In this document: piece by piece, positions 1 to 6,688 of the stretch
How positions within the stretch are numbered: the stretch's first letter is position 1
Layout of the letters: each line of letters starts with the position of its first letter
Source of the DNA: Burkholderiales bacterium
Lineage (GTDB): Bacteria > Pseudomonadota > Gammaproteobacteria > Burkholderiales > Burkholderiaceae_E
Assembly (NCBI GenBank): GCA_027489195.1
Contig: JAIYAG010000240.1
Coordinates: forward strand, 1 to 14,242
Direction: 5' to 3'
Length of the DNA: 14,242 nt
The notes under the pieces: generated by a model
What the model saw: the letters and a program-made list of their open reading frames with translations, nothing else
Database searches by the model: none
Told to the model about the DNA's origin: nothing
Translations under genes and position numbers: made by a program

Positions 1-1
1 G

Positions 2-976
2 AGCTTTCCGAAGAGCCTCGACGCGATCTTCGGCGCGGCCGAGGTGATCTCGAAGCGCGTCGCCGCGCTGACGGGAGGCCGGTTCCAGATCTCCGTGCAC
101 GCGGCCGGCGAGATCGTTCCGGGGCTGCAGGTGCTCGACGCGGTCCAGGCCGGCAACGTCGAGATGGCGCACACCGCGCTCTACTACTTCTTCGGCAAGG
201 ACCCGGCCTGGGCCGTGGGCGCAGCGATTCCGTTCGGCCTCAACGCGCGTCAGCACGCCGCGTGGTGGCATCAGATGGGCGGCAAGGAGGTGTTCAACGA
301 GTTCAGCTCCCGCGTCGCCGGCGTGACCTGCTTCCTCGCGGGCAACACCGGCGCGCAGATGGGCGGCTGGTTCCGCAAGGAGATCAACAGCGTCGAGGAC
401 CTGAAGGGCCTGAAGTTCAGGGTCGGCGGCTTCGCAGGCCAGGTGCTCACGAAGCTCGGCGTCGTGCCGCAGCAGATCGCCGGCGGCGACATCTATCCGT
501 CGCTCGAGAAGGGCACGATCGACGCGGCCGAATGGATCGGGCCGCACGACGACGAGAAGCTCGGCTTCCACAAGGTCGCGAAGTTCTACTACTACCCCGG
601 CTGGTGGGAAGGCGGCCTCGGCGTGCACGCGATCGCGAACGACAAGGCGCTCGCCGCCCTGCCGGCCGACTACCGTGCGGCACTCGAGGCCGCCTGCGAG
701 GAGGCGAACGCCTACATGCTCGCGCGCTACGACGCGACCAATCCGCAGGCGATCAAGCGGCTCGTCGGCTCGGGCGCGGTGCTCAAGCCCTTCCCGAAGC
801 CCGTCCTGGATGCGTGCTTCAAGGCCACGCAGGATGTGTACGCCGAGACGCGGGAGAAGTTCCCGGAGTTCCGCAAGCTGCACGATCACTACTTCGGCGT
901 GCAGCGCGACCTGATCACCTGGTTCCGCGTCACCGAGAACACCTTCGACGACTACATGGCGTCGATCAGGCGCTGA
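2..976 (+). CDS. TRAP transporter substrate-binding protein, DctP/TakP-like (5' partial)
   Basis: The reading frame is open from base 2, so the true start and signal peptide lie upstream; a GTG at position 44 is internal. The product is the periplasmic binding subunit of a tripartite ATP-independent (TRAP) transporter, which captures an organic acid and passes it to membrane subunits driven by an ion gradient. Visible hallmarks are GGWFRKEI, the following EDLKGLKFRVGG block, GVVPQQIAGGDIYPSLEKG and then DAAEWIGPHDDEKLGF with YYYPGWWEGG. This W-E-G-P / PGWWEGG arrangement resembles the 2-oxoacid-binding TakP branch (family knowledge), so a 2-oxo or hydroxy monocarboxylate is a reasonable guess at the ligand, not a proof. 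No DctQ or DctM membrane subunit follows: the next gene is convergent, beyond a strong hairpin. The membrane genes must be upstream or elsewhere. The family call is sure; the ligand is not. Confidence 0.93.
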   Translation, partial: SFPKSLDAIFGAAEVISKRVAALTGGRFQISVHAAGEIVPGLQVLDAVQAGNVEMAHTALYYFFGKDPAWAVGAAIPFGLNARQHAAWWHQMGGKEVFNEFSSRVAGVTCFLAGNTGAQMGGWFRKEINSVEDLKGLKFRVGGFAGQVLTKLGVVPQQIAGGDIYPSLEKGTIDAAEWIGPHDDEKLGFHKVAKFYYYPGWWEGGLGVHAIANDKALAALPADYRAALEAACEEANAYMLARYDATNPQAIKRLVGSGAVLKPFPKPVLDACFKATQDVYAETREKFPEFRKLHDHYFGVQRDLITWFRVTENTFDDYMASIRR

Positions 977-980
977 ACCC

Positions 981-1010
981 TCCGCTCCGTGTCCGACGAC
1001 ACGGAGCGGA
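981..1010. terminator. Bidirectional hairpin between convergent genes
   Basis: Arms TCCGCTCCGTGTC (981-993) and GACACGGAGCGGA (998-1010) pair perfectly over 13 bp around a CGAC tetraloop. The hairpin fills the 38-bp gap between the stop of the TRAP binding protein (976) and the stop of the convergent MFS gene (1015). There is no T-run on either side, so it is not a textbook intrinsic terminator. Position and symmetry make a two-way terminator or 3'-end-protecting structure likely. Confidence 0.7.
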
Positions 1011-1014
1011 CGGC

Positions 1015-2283
1015 TCACCGCGCCGCGTCGAACCGCGGCCGCATCAGCACCGCCGCCGCCAGCAGCACCCCGCAGGCGAGCGCCGACGGCCCGCCGAAGC
1101 CGCTGCGCTCGGCGAGGTAGGCGGCGGCCACCGGGCCGACGATCTGCCCCGCACCGAACGCGGCGGTCATCACGCCGATCGCCCGCGCGCTGCCCGCCGG
1201 ATCGAGGCCGCGCGCGAAGGGCAGCGCCAGACCGCTCGCCGGGATGAAGGTCGCGCCGAGGCCGAGGGCCGCGATCGCGGCGGCGACGATCGAGTCGCCG
1301 GCGAACAGCGGCACGAGCGCGGTGACGCCCTGCAGCAGGTAGCAGCCGACGATCGCAGCGCGTGCGCCCGAGCGCTGCGCCACGCCGCGCCAGAACGCGA
1401 TCGACGGCAGCGCGACCGCGCCCACCAGCACCCAGATCCAGGCGGCCGCGGCCGGCGCGTAGCCGGCGGCGCGCACCATGGCCGGCAGGTAGGTGGCATG
1501 GATGACATAGCCCAGGCCGAACAGACCGTAGGCGAGGACGGCGGCCTGGAAGGCGCGCGGGGCGGGCGGATCGGCGGGTGCTGCGGCCGCGACGGGGGCA
1601 GCGGCATCGGCGGGCGCTGCAGCCGCGACCGGAGCCGCGGCCGCCCCGGGGTCGCCGGCCGGCGCCGCCGCGGCGCCATGCGTGCGCGCCGCGCCAGCCT
1701 GCACCACGCCCGCCGGCGCCCACGCATACAGCGCGGACACCGACGCGATCGCGGCCGCCGCCGCCCAGGTGCCCGGCCACGGCAGGCCGGCGGCCACCGC
1801 CGCCTGCACGCCCAGCGCCGACACGACGATGCCGATGCCGACGCCCGAGTACAGCCAGATCGTCCGGTCGGCCTGCCCGATCGCGGCCAGCCGCTCGAGC
1901 ACCTGCGTGGAGACGAACACCAGCGCGAACGCGCTCGCCATGCCGGCCACGAAGCGCACGGCCATCCACGCGACGATGCCGTCGAGCAGCGCCATCGCCA
2001 GCAGCGCGAGCACCGACACCACCAGCCCCGCGCGCAGCCCGCGCGACTGCGCGAGGCGCCCCGGGATCCGCGACGCGGCGAGCGCGCCGATCAGGTAGCC
2101 GACGAAGTTCGCCGACGCGACCCAGCCGGCGCCGCGCAGGCTCAGCACCTCGGCGGCGAGCATGTCGGGCAGGATCGGCGTGTAGACGAAGCGCGAGATG
2201 CCCATCACCGCGACCAGCGCGGCGATGCCGGGCCACAGCGCCCGCCGGACGGCGGCGCGGGTCGGTTCGGGGAGACGGTTCAC
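1015..2283 (-). CDS. MFS transporter, YbfB/YjiJ-type (MFS_4)
   Basis: A 422-residue inner-membrane permease. The first helix carries MGISRFVYTPILPDM, followed by GAGWVASANFVGYLIGAL; this is the characteristic start of the YbfB/YjiJ branch of the major facilitator superfamily. Hydrophobic helices run through both halves. The halves are joined by an unusual Ala/Pro-rich loop at about residues 191-243 that includes two identical 12-residue copies of AAAPVAAAAPAD. The substrate is unknown; YbfB-like carriers are poorly characterised. The GTG at 2283 was chosen because it lies just before the first helix and 25 bp beyond the lytic transglycosylase stop. An ATG at 2433 in the same frame would add 50 Arg/Pro-rich residues and overlap that gene. 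No clear ribosome binding site is seen; a GC-rich palindrome abuts the start codon. It is probably co-transcribed downstream of proS and the transglycosylase. Confidence 0.88.
   Translation of the reverse strand: MNRLPEPTRAAVRRALWPGIAALVAVMGISRFVYTPILPDMLAAEVLSLRGAGWVASANFVGYLIGALAASRIPGRLAQSRGLRAGLVVSVLALLAMALLDGIVAWMAVRFVAGMASAFALVFVSTQVLERLAAIGQADRTIWLYSGVGIGIVVSALGVQAAVAAGLPWPGTWAAAAAIASVSALYAWAPAGVVQAGAARTHGAAAAPAGDPGAAAAPVAAAAPADAAAPVAAAAPADPPAPRAFQAAVLAYGLFGLGYVIHATYLPAMVRAAGYAPAAAAWIWVLVGAVALPSIAFWRGVAQRSGARAAIVGCYLLQGVTALVPLFAGDSIVAAAIAALGLGATFIPASGLALPFARGLDPAGSARAIGVMTAAFGAGQIVGPVAAAYLAERSGFGGPSALACGVLLAAAVLMRPRFDAAR
1571..1642 (-). repeat. Two tandem 36-bp units within the MFS gene
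   Basis: Units at 1571-1606 and 1607-1642 are near-identical in DNA, differing at a few bases. On the minus strand both translate to the same 12 residues, AAAPVAAAAPAD. The repeat sits in the central cytoplasmic-loop region of the MFS permease and keeps the frame. It looks like in-frame slippage or duplication in low-complexity DNA. Confidence 0.85.
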
Positions 2284-2302
2284 CGCGGCCCGCGGGCCGC
2301 GG
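2283..2302. repeat. Perfect 20-bp GC palindrome before MFS start
   Basis: CCGCGGCCCGCGGGCCGCGG is its own reverse complement. It lies between the lytic transglycosylase stop (2309-2311) and the MFS GTG (2283), sharing one base with that start codon. As RNA it could fold into a very stable hairpin that trims or terminates the upstream transcript, or hides the MFS translation start. It could also be a protein-binding site or chance in GC-rich DNA. No T-run follows. Confidence 0.5.
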
Positions 2303-2308
2303 ACGGCC

Positions 2309-3058
2309 TCAGCGCAGCGTGGCGGGGCCGCCGGACGTCGACACCGTGGCGGCGCTCGAGGCCGTCGAGGCGACCGGCGCCGACACCTGCTGCAGCCGCG
2401 GACCGGGCTCGTAGGCCCAGCGCTTCCAGGCATCCAGCACCATGTTCGGGTACTCGGGCCGCCCGAGGCTGCCGTTGTAGCGGCCGAGCGCGCGATACAG
2501 GTCGCCGCGCTCCATGTCGAGGTAGTGGCGCAGGATCACGCAGCCGTAGCGCAGGTTGGCGCGCGCATCGAACAGGCCCGAGGGCTCGCCGTCGCCGATC
2601 AGCCGGGTCCAGAACGGCATGACCTGCATGTAGCCGCGGGCGCCGGCCGAAGAGATCGCATGGCGGCGGAAGCCGCTCTCGACCTGGATCAGCCCGAGCA
2701 CCAGCTGCGGGTCGAGCCCGGCACGCTGCGCCTCGTAGCGGACCATCCGCAGGAACTCGACGCGCTCGGAATGGGTCGGCTTGTGACGCGCCGGCAGCCG
2801 CGCGGCCATGTCGGCGAGCCAGTCGACGCGCTCCATCGTGGAGGCGAAGCGCGGCTCGGGCGGGGAGCGGTCCTGCATGGCAGCGACCAGCGCGACGCGC
2901 ACCGAGTCCGACAGCGGCTCGTAGATCTGTGCACCGGCACGTGCGGCAGGCGGAGCGGCCAGCCCGGCCGCGAGCACGACCGCGGACACGCATGCGGTCG
3001 CGTACGCCCGCCATCGTGTCCCTGCCTCGGTCTTCGTCCGGTTGCCGCCTGTCAGCAC
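2309..3058 (-). CDS. Secreted lytic transglycosylase, SLT domain
   Basis: A 249-residue periplasmic murein-cleaving enzyme that cuts the MurNAc-GlcNAc bond to leave a 1,6-anhydro end. The N terminus shows a basic stretch, a hydrophobic core (ACVSAVVLAAGLAAP, about 22-36) and an AARA/GAQ cleavage site near residue 41. The SLT domain follows, with the catalytic Glu127 in QVESGF, GYMQVMP at 142-148 and YNGS at 194-197, matching family 1 lytic transglycosylases. The tail after about 220 is Ser/Ala/Pro-rich. The GTG at 3058 was chosen because it keeps the whole signal peptide and overlaps the proS stop (bases GTGCTGA), implying translational coupling. The same frame stays open far upstream to 6193, but that stretch is only a shadow of proS, rppH and the dehydrogenase. 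The SLT family is sure; the exact start is likely. Confidence 0.9.
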   Translation of the reverse strand: MLTGGNRTKTEAGTRWRAYATACVSAVVLAAGLAAPPAARAGAQIYEPLSDSVRVALVAAMQDRSPPEPRFASTMERVDWLADMAARLPARHKPTHSERVEFLRMVRYEAQRAGLDPQLVLGLIQVESGFRRHAISSAGARGYMQVMPFWTRLIGDGEPSGLFDARANLRYGCVILRHYLDMERGDLYRALGRYNGSLGRPEYPNMVLDAWKRWAYEPGPRLQQVSAPVASTASSAATVSTSGGPATLR

Positions 3059-4836
3059 GCCTTGAGCGCTTCCATCACCGCGTCGAAGGCCCCGTCGAGC
3101 GGCACCTGCGTGGTGGTCATCCCCCGCCGCACCGTCAGCTCGACCTGGCCTTCCTTGAGCCCGCGCTCGCCGACGGTGACGCGAAGCGGCACGCCGATGA
3201 GCTCCCAGTCGGCGAACATCGCACCCGGCCGCTCGTCGCGGTCGTCCAGGATCACGTCGATGCCCGCCTGAATCAGTCGATCGTACAGTCCGTCGGCCGC
3301 GGCCTTGACGTTTTGCGAGCGCGAGTAGCCGAGCGGCGTGATCACGAGGTCGAACGGCGCGATCGGCCGGGGCCAGACGATGCCCTTCTCGTCGTGGTTC
3401 TGCTCGATGGCGGCCGCCGGCAGCCGGGTGATGCCGATGCCGTAGCAGCCCATCTCGATGGGCTTGGACTTGCCGTCCTCGTCGACGAAGCTGGCGTTCA
3501 TCGCGGTGGAGTACTTGGTGCCGAGGTAGAACACATGGCCGACCTCGATGCCGCGCTGGATCGACAGGCGCCCGCGGCCGTCGGGCGACGGGTCGCCGTC
3601 GACGACGTTGCGCAGGTCGGCGACGGTCACCCCGCCCTCGCCCGGCATCGGCAGGTCGCGGCCCCAGTTCACGCCGGTGAAGTGGTGGTCGACCACGTTG
3701 GCGCCGCAGACGAAGTCGCTCATGTTGGCGACCGTGCGGTCGACGACGAGCTTGACCGGATGGGTGGTGCCGATCGGGCCGAGATAGCCGGGCGTGCAGC
3801 CGAAGTGGGCCACGATCTCGGCCTCGGTCGCGAACCGGAAGCCCGCGAGCCCGGGCACCTTGCCGGCCTTGATCTCGTTGAGCTCGTGGTCGCCGCGCAC
3901 CAGCAGCAGCCAGACCTGCGTGAAGACGATGCGCCGCGGCGTGTCCGGGTCGGCGCCGTCCTTGAGCGGCTCGAGCTCGTCGACCGCCAGCACCAGCGAC
4001 TTCACGGTCTGCTGCAGCGGCAGCCCGAGCAGCGCGGCGACGTCCTCGCAGCGCGCCTTGCCGGGCGTGGGCGTCTTCGCGAAGGGCTGCGCGGGCGCGG
4101 CGCGCTCCGCGACCAGCGGCAGCGCTTCGGCGAGCTCGACGTTGGCCGCGTAGCCGGAGTCGGCGCAGTACGCGATCGCGTCCTCGCCGGTGTCGGCGAT
4201 GACCTGGAACTCGTGCGAGGCCGAGCCGCCGATCGCGCCGGTGTCGGCCGCGACCGCCCGGAACTGCAGCCCCATGCGCTCGAAGATCCGCACGTAGGCG
4301 TCGAACATCGCCTGGTAGCTGACCAGCGCGGTCTCGGGCGAGCGGTCGAACGAGTACGCGTCCTTCATCGTGAACTCGCGCCCGCGCATCACGCCGAAGC
4401 GCGGGCGCCGCTCGTCGCGGAACTTCGTCTGGATGTGGTACAGGTTCTTCGGCATCTGCCGGTAGCTGCGGATCTCCTGGCGGGCGATGTCGGTGATCAC
4501 CTCCTCGGAGGTGGGCTGCACGATGAAGTCGCGGTCGTGGCGGTCCTTGATCCGCATGAGCTCGGCGCCGTACTTCTCCCAGCGGCCCGACTCCTGCCAC
4601 AGCTCGGCGGGCTGGATCACCGGCATCAGCAGCTCGATCGCGCCGGCCCGGTTCATCTCCTCGCGCACGATGGCCTCGACCTTGCGGATCACGCGCAGCC
4701 CCATGGGCATGTACGAGTAGATGCCGCCGGCGAGCTTGCGGATCATGCCCGCCCGGGTCATCAGCCGGTGGCTGGCGACCTCGGCGTCGGCGGGCGCTTC
4801 CTTGAGCGTCGTGATCAGGAATCGGGAGGCTTTCAT
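3052..4836 (-). CDS. proS: Proline--tRNA ligase, bacterial editing type
   Basis: A 594-residue cytoplasmic class II aminoacyl-tRNA synthetase that charges tRNA-Pro. The start MKASRFLITTLKEAPADAE is typical of the bacterial long form. Motif 2 appears as FRDERRPRFG with REFTMKDAYSF at about 139-163, and motif 3 as GIGITRLPAAAIEQ at about 466-479. Between them, roughly 225-395, is the INS domain that hydrolyses mischarged Ala-tRNA-Pro; it includes TVKSLVL with Lys279, GDHELNEIKAGK and GTTHPVKLVVD. The anticodon-binding domain (about 495 to the end) includes DDRDERPGAMFADWELIG. The length matches the family norm of about 570-600. It is divergent from rppH and is followed by the overlapping transglycosylase gene. 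No Shine-Dalgarno is evident; a 7-bp hairpin sits just before the ATG. Confidence 0.98.
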   Translation of the reverse strand: MKASRFLITTLKEAPADAEVASHRLMTRAGMIRKLAGGIYSYMPMGLRVIRKVEAIVREEMNRAGAIELLMPVIQPAELWQESGRWEKYGAELMRIKDRHDRDFIVQPTSEEVITDIARQEIRSYRQMPKNLYHIQTKFRDERRPRFGVMRGREFTMKDAYSFDRSPETALVSYQAMFDAYVRIFERMGLQFRAVAADTGAIGGSASHEFQVIADTGEDAIAYCADSGYAANVELAEALPLVAERAAPAQPFAKTPTPGKARCEDVAALLGLPLQQTVKSLVLAVDELEPLKDGADPDTPRRIVFTQVWLLLVRGDHELNEIKAGKVPGLAGFRFATEAEIVAHFGCTPGYLGPIGTTHPVKLVVDRTVANMSDFVCGANVVDHHFTGVNWGRDLPMPGEGGVTVADLRNVVDGDPSPDGRGRLSIQRGIEVGHVFYLGTKYSTAMNASFVDEDGKSKPIEMGCYGIGITRLPAAAIEQNHDEKGIVWPRPIAPFDLVITPLGYSRSQNVKAAADGLYDRLIQAGIDVILDDRDERPGAMFADWELIGVPLRVTVGERGLKEGQVELTVRRGMTTTQVPLDGAFDAVMEALKAC

Positions 4837-4839
4837 GGG

Positions 4840-4857
4840 CAGCGGGTCGTCCCGCTG
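4840..4857 (-). promoter_or_regulatory. Hairpin immediately upstream of proS start
   Basis: CAGCGGG (4840-4846) and CCCGCTG (4851-4857) form a perfect 7-bp GC-rich stem around a 4-base loop. In the proS mRNA the stem ends 3 nt before the ATG (4836-4834), where a ribosome binding site should be, and no purine-rich site is seen outside it. It could damp proS translation initiation. It also overlaps the weak -35 region of the rppH promoter. The structure is visible; the function is inferred. Confidence 0.4.
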
Positions 4858-4874
4858 TCATGCGGGCGCGTCGA

Positions 4875-4880
4875 TATAAT
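4875..4880 (+). promoter_or_regulatory. Consensus -10 element of the rppH promoter
   Basis: A perfect TATAAT stands out in otherwise GC-rich DNA, within the 76-bp region between the divergent proS and rppH genes. A start about 7 bp downstream would leave a leader of about 25 nt before the rppH ATG. No good -35 is found at 16-18 bp spacing (CCGCTG or similar), so an activator or a -10-driven promoter is possible. Confidence 0.65.
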
Positions 4881-4900
4881 CGGTTCAATTCTAAGGGATC

Positions 4901-4906
4901 GAGGGG
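4901..4906 (+). promoter_or_regulatory. Ribosome binding site of rppH
   Basis: GAGGGG lies 6 bp before the ATG at 4913 and fixes the rppH start. It is one of the clearest Shine-Dalgarno matches in the window. Confidence 0.7.
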
Positions 4907-4912
4907 TAGCCC

Positions 4913-5653
4913 ATGCTGGACAAGGACGGCTATCGCCCCAACGTCGGCATCATCCTGGTCAACCAGCGCAACGAGGTCTTCTGGGGCAAGCGGATCCGCG
5001 AGCATTCGTGGCAGTTCCCGCAGGGCGGCATCGACCGGGGCGAGACGCCCGAGCAGGCGATGTACCGCGAGCTGCACGAGGAGGTCGGACTGCTGCCCGA
5101 GCACGTGCGGATCATCGGCCGCACCCGCGACTGGCTGCGCTACGAGGTGCCGCAGAACTGGGTGCGCCGCGAATGGCGCGGGCACTACCGCGGCCAGAAG
5201 CAGATCTGGTTCCTGCTGCGCCTGATCGGCAAGGACTCGGACGTGTGCCTGCGGGCCACCGAGCACCCCGAGTTCGACGCCTGGCGCTGGCACGACTACT
5301 GGATCCCGCTCGATGCGGTGATCGAGTTCAAGCGCGGCGTGTACCAGCAGGCGCTGACCGAGCTGTCGCGGCTGCTGTTCGGGCGTCAGGACGGCCGCCC
5401 CGAGCCCTCGCGCTTCCTGCGCCAGCACGCCCGGTCGCGCGGTGCGCGCGGCGACGGGGCGCGGCCCTCGGCCGAGGCCCCCCGCCACGAACCCGTCCAC
5501 CACGATCCGGCGCGACCGGGCGACGCGCTGGTGCCGGCCGACCCGGTGCTGCACGCCGACCCCGTGCTCCGGCCGATGCCGCTGGACTCGGCCTTGCCGG
5601 ACGCGCAGGCCCTGGAGGCCGTGCCGCCGCGGACGGCCGACCCTCAGACCTGA
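4913..5653 (+). CDS. rppH: RNA pyrophosphohydrolase (Nudix) with long C-terminal tail
   Basis: A 246-residue cytoplasmic Nudix hydrolase that removes pyrophosphate from 5'-triphosphate mRNA ends and so opens them to RNase E decay. MLDKDGYRPNVGIILVNQRN and WQFPQGGID are RppH signatures. The Nudix box fits GX5EX7REUXEEXGU from Gly38 to Leu60, with metal-binding Glu53, Glu56 and Glu57. The fold ends near residue 160 (LSRLLFGRQ), where short RppH proteins also end. Residues 161-246 are a Pro/Arg/Ala/Asp-rich tail with a local ADPVLHADPVLRP repeat, probably disordered; longer tails are common in Burkholderiales RppH. The start is supported by the GAGGGG site and TATAAT. The last 10 bp overlap the 3' end of the convergent dehydrogenase gene. 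Confidence 0.97.
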   Translation: MLDKDGYRPNVGIILVNQRNEVFWGKRIREHSWQFPQGGIDRGETPEQAMYRELHEEVGLLPEHVRIIGRTRDWLRYEVPQNWVRREWRGHYRGQKQIWFLLRLIGKDSDVCLRATEHPEFDAWRWHDYWIPLDAVIEFKRGVYQQALTELSRLLFGRQDGRPEPSRFLRQHARSRGARGDGARPSAEAPRHEPVHHDPARPGDALVPADPVLHADPVLRPMPLDSALPDAQALEAVPPRTADPQT

Positions 5654-6579
5654 GTCAGCAGCGGCCGGCCCGCGAAGTAGGCCGCGACGTTGTCCAGCGT
5701 GAGCCGGCCCATCGCGGTCCGGGTGTCGTGCGTGCCGCTCGCGTGGTGGGGCTGCAGCACGACGCGCGGGATGTCGATCAGCGCCTGCGGCACGTTCGGC
5801 TCGTCGTCGAAGACGTCCAGACCCGCGCCGCCCAGCGCGCCCGTGGCCAGCAGCTCGACCATCGCCGGCTGGTCGACGACCGAGCCGCGGGCGATGTTCA
5901 CGAAGTGGCCGGTGGGTCCGAGCGCCTCGAGCACCGCGCGCGAGACGATGCCCTTGGTCGCGGCGCCGCCCGGGCAGGCCGCGATCACGACATCGGCCCA
6001 GCGGGCCATCTCGACCGGATCGGCGTAGTAGGCCCAGTCGACCGGCTTGCGGTTCGGGCCGTGGTAGGCGATCTCGGTGCCGAACGACGCGCAGCGCTGC
6101 GCGATCGCCTGGCCGATGCGGCCCAGCCCGACGATGCCCACGCGGCGCTTCGCGACCGCGGTGGTCAGCGGCAGCCCGCCGCGCTTGACCCACGAGCCGT
6201 CGCGCACCCAGCGGTCGGCGGTCACCACCTGGCGCAGCGACGCGAGCATCAGCGCGACCGCGAGGTCGGCGACGTCGTCGGTCAGCACGTCCGGGGTGTT
6301 GGTCACCGCGATGCCGTTCGCCTTGGCATGGCCGAGGTCGATCGCGTCGACGCCGACGCCGAAGCAGGACACCAGCTTGAGCTTCGGCAGCGCCTTCATC
6401 AGCGCGGCCTCGCAGCCGCGCCCGCCCGAGGTCACGACGACCTCGCAGGTGTCGGCCAGCGCGGCGAGCAGGGCCGGCTTGTCGGCGGCCTCGTGGTAGC
6501 GGTGCACCTGCCAGGTCGATTCGAGTTCCTGCTGGGTGCCGGCATGCAGGGACGACAGCAGGAGGACGGGACGGGTCAT
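5644..6579 (-). CDS. D-2-hydroxyacid dehydrogenase (hydroxypyruvate/glyoxylate reductase-like)
   Basis: A 311-residue cytoplasmic NAD(P)-dependent oxidoreductase interconverting 2-oxo acids and D-2-hydroxy acids. The Rossmann motif GLGRIGQ lies at 151-157. The family's catalytic triad is seen as Arg231 (NIARGSVVD), Glu260 (DVFDDEPNVP) and His278 (LQPHHASGT). The second beta strand ends in YHGPNRK (172-178) rather than an acidic residue, which points to NADP(H) preference (inference). The length is normal. The best general match is glyoxylate/hydroxypyruvate reductase-type enzymes. The ATG has GGAG 7 bp upstream. A 109-bp gap with a GC hairpin separates it from the Rieske oxygenase, so it may have its own promoter or be the last operon member. 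The family is firm; the substrate is unknown. Confidence 0.93.
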   Translation of the reverse strand: MTRPVLLLSSLHAGTQQELESTWQVHRYHEAADKPALLAALADTCEVVVTSGGRGCEAALMKALPKLKLVSCFGVGVDAIDLGHAKANGIAVTNTPDVLTDDVADLAVALMLASLRQVVTADRWVRDGSWVKRGGLPLTTAVAKRRVGIVGLGRIGQAIAQRCASFGTEIAYHGPNRKPVDWAYYADPVEMARWADVVIAACPGGAATKGIVSRAVLEALGPTGHFVNIARGSVVDQPAMVELLATGALGGAGLDVFDDEPNVPQALIDIPRVVLQPHHASGTHDTRTAMGRLTLDNVAAYFAGRPLLTQV

Positions 6580-6626
6580 GGCGTGGCTCCGGAGGCGTTC
6601 GGGTCTTGGGGGCGCCGCAGTATAGA

Positions 6627-6651
6627 CCCGGGCCCGCGCGGCCCGCCCGGG
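6627..6651. terminator. Possible GC hairpin in the gap after the Rieske gene
   Basis: CCCGGGC (6627-6633) and GCCCGGG (6645-6651) can form a 7-bp stem with an 11-nt GC-rich loop. It lies 38 bp past the stop of the Rieske gene on the minus strand and before the dehydrogenase start. There is no T-run, so termination is only possible. The rest of the 109-bp gap (6580-6688) shows no other clear signal. Confidence 0.3.
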
Positions 6652-6688
6652 GCCGTTCCGAGGCGCGCGCCCGCGGCCGCGTGCCGGC

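Noticed and set aside
2284..2433. Upstream ATG extension of the MFS gene
   Set aside because: It would add 50 Arg/Pro-rich residues overlapping the end of the transglycosylase gene; family members begin close to the first helix.
4870..4885. A minus-strand -10 (TATATC) for proS over the rppH TATAAT
   Set aside because: It lacks the final T and has no -35 at a usable distance; the signal is better explained as the rppH -10.
5440..5640. The rppH tail as the product of a frameshift
   Set aside because: The frame is continuous to a stop that meets the neighbouring gene, codon use stays GC-rich with third-position bias, and long tails occur in related RppH proteins.
2309..6193. A 1294-codon open frame on the minus strand running through the transglycosylase, proS and beyond
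   Set aside because: Only the last 249 codons show a real protein. The rest is Arg/Gly/Pro-rich shadow over proS, rppH and the dehydrogenase, caused by the scarcity of stops in GC-rich DNA.
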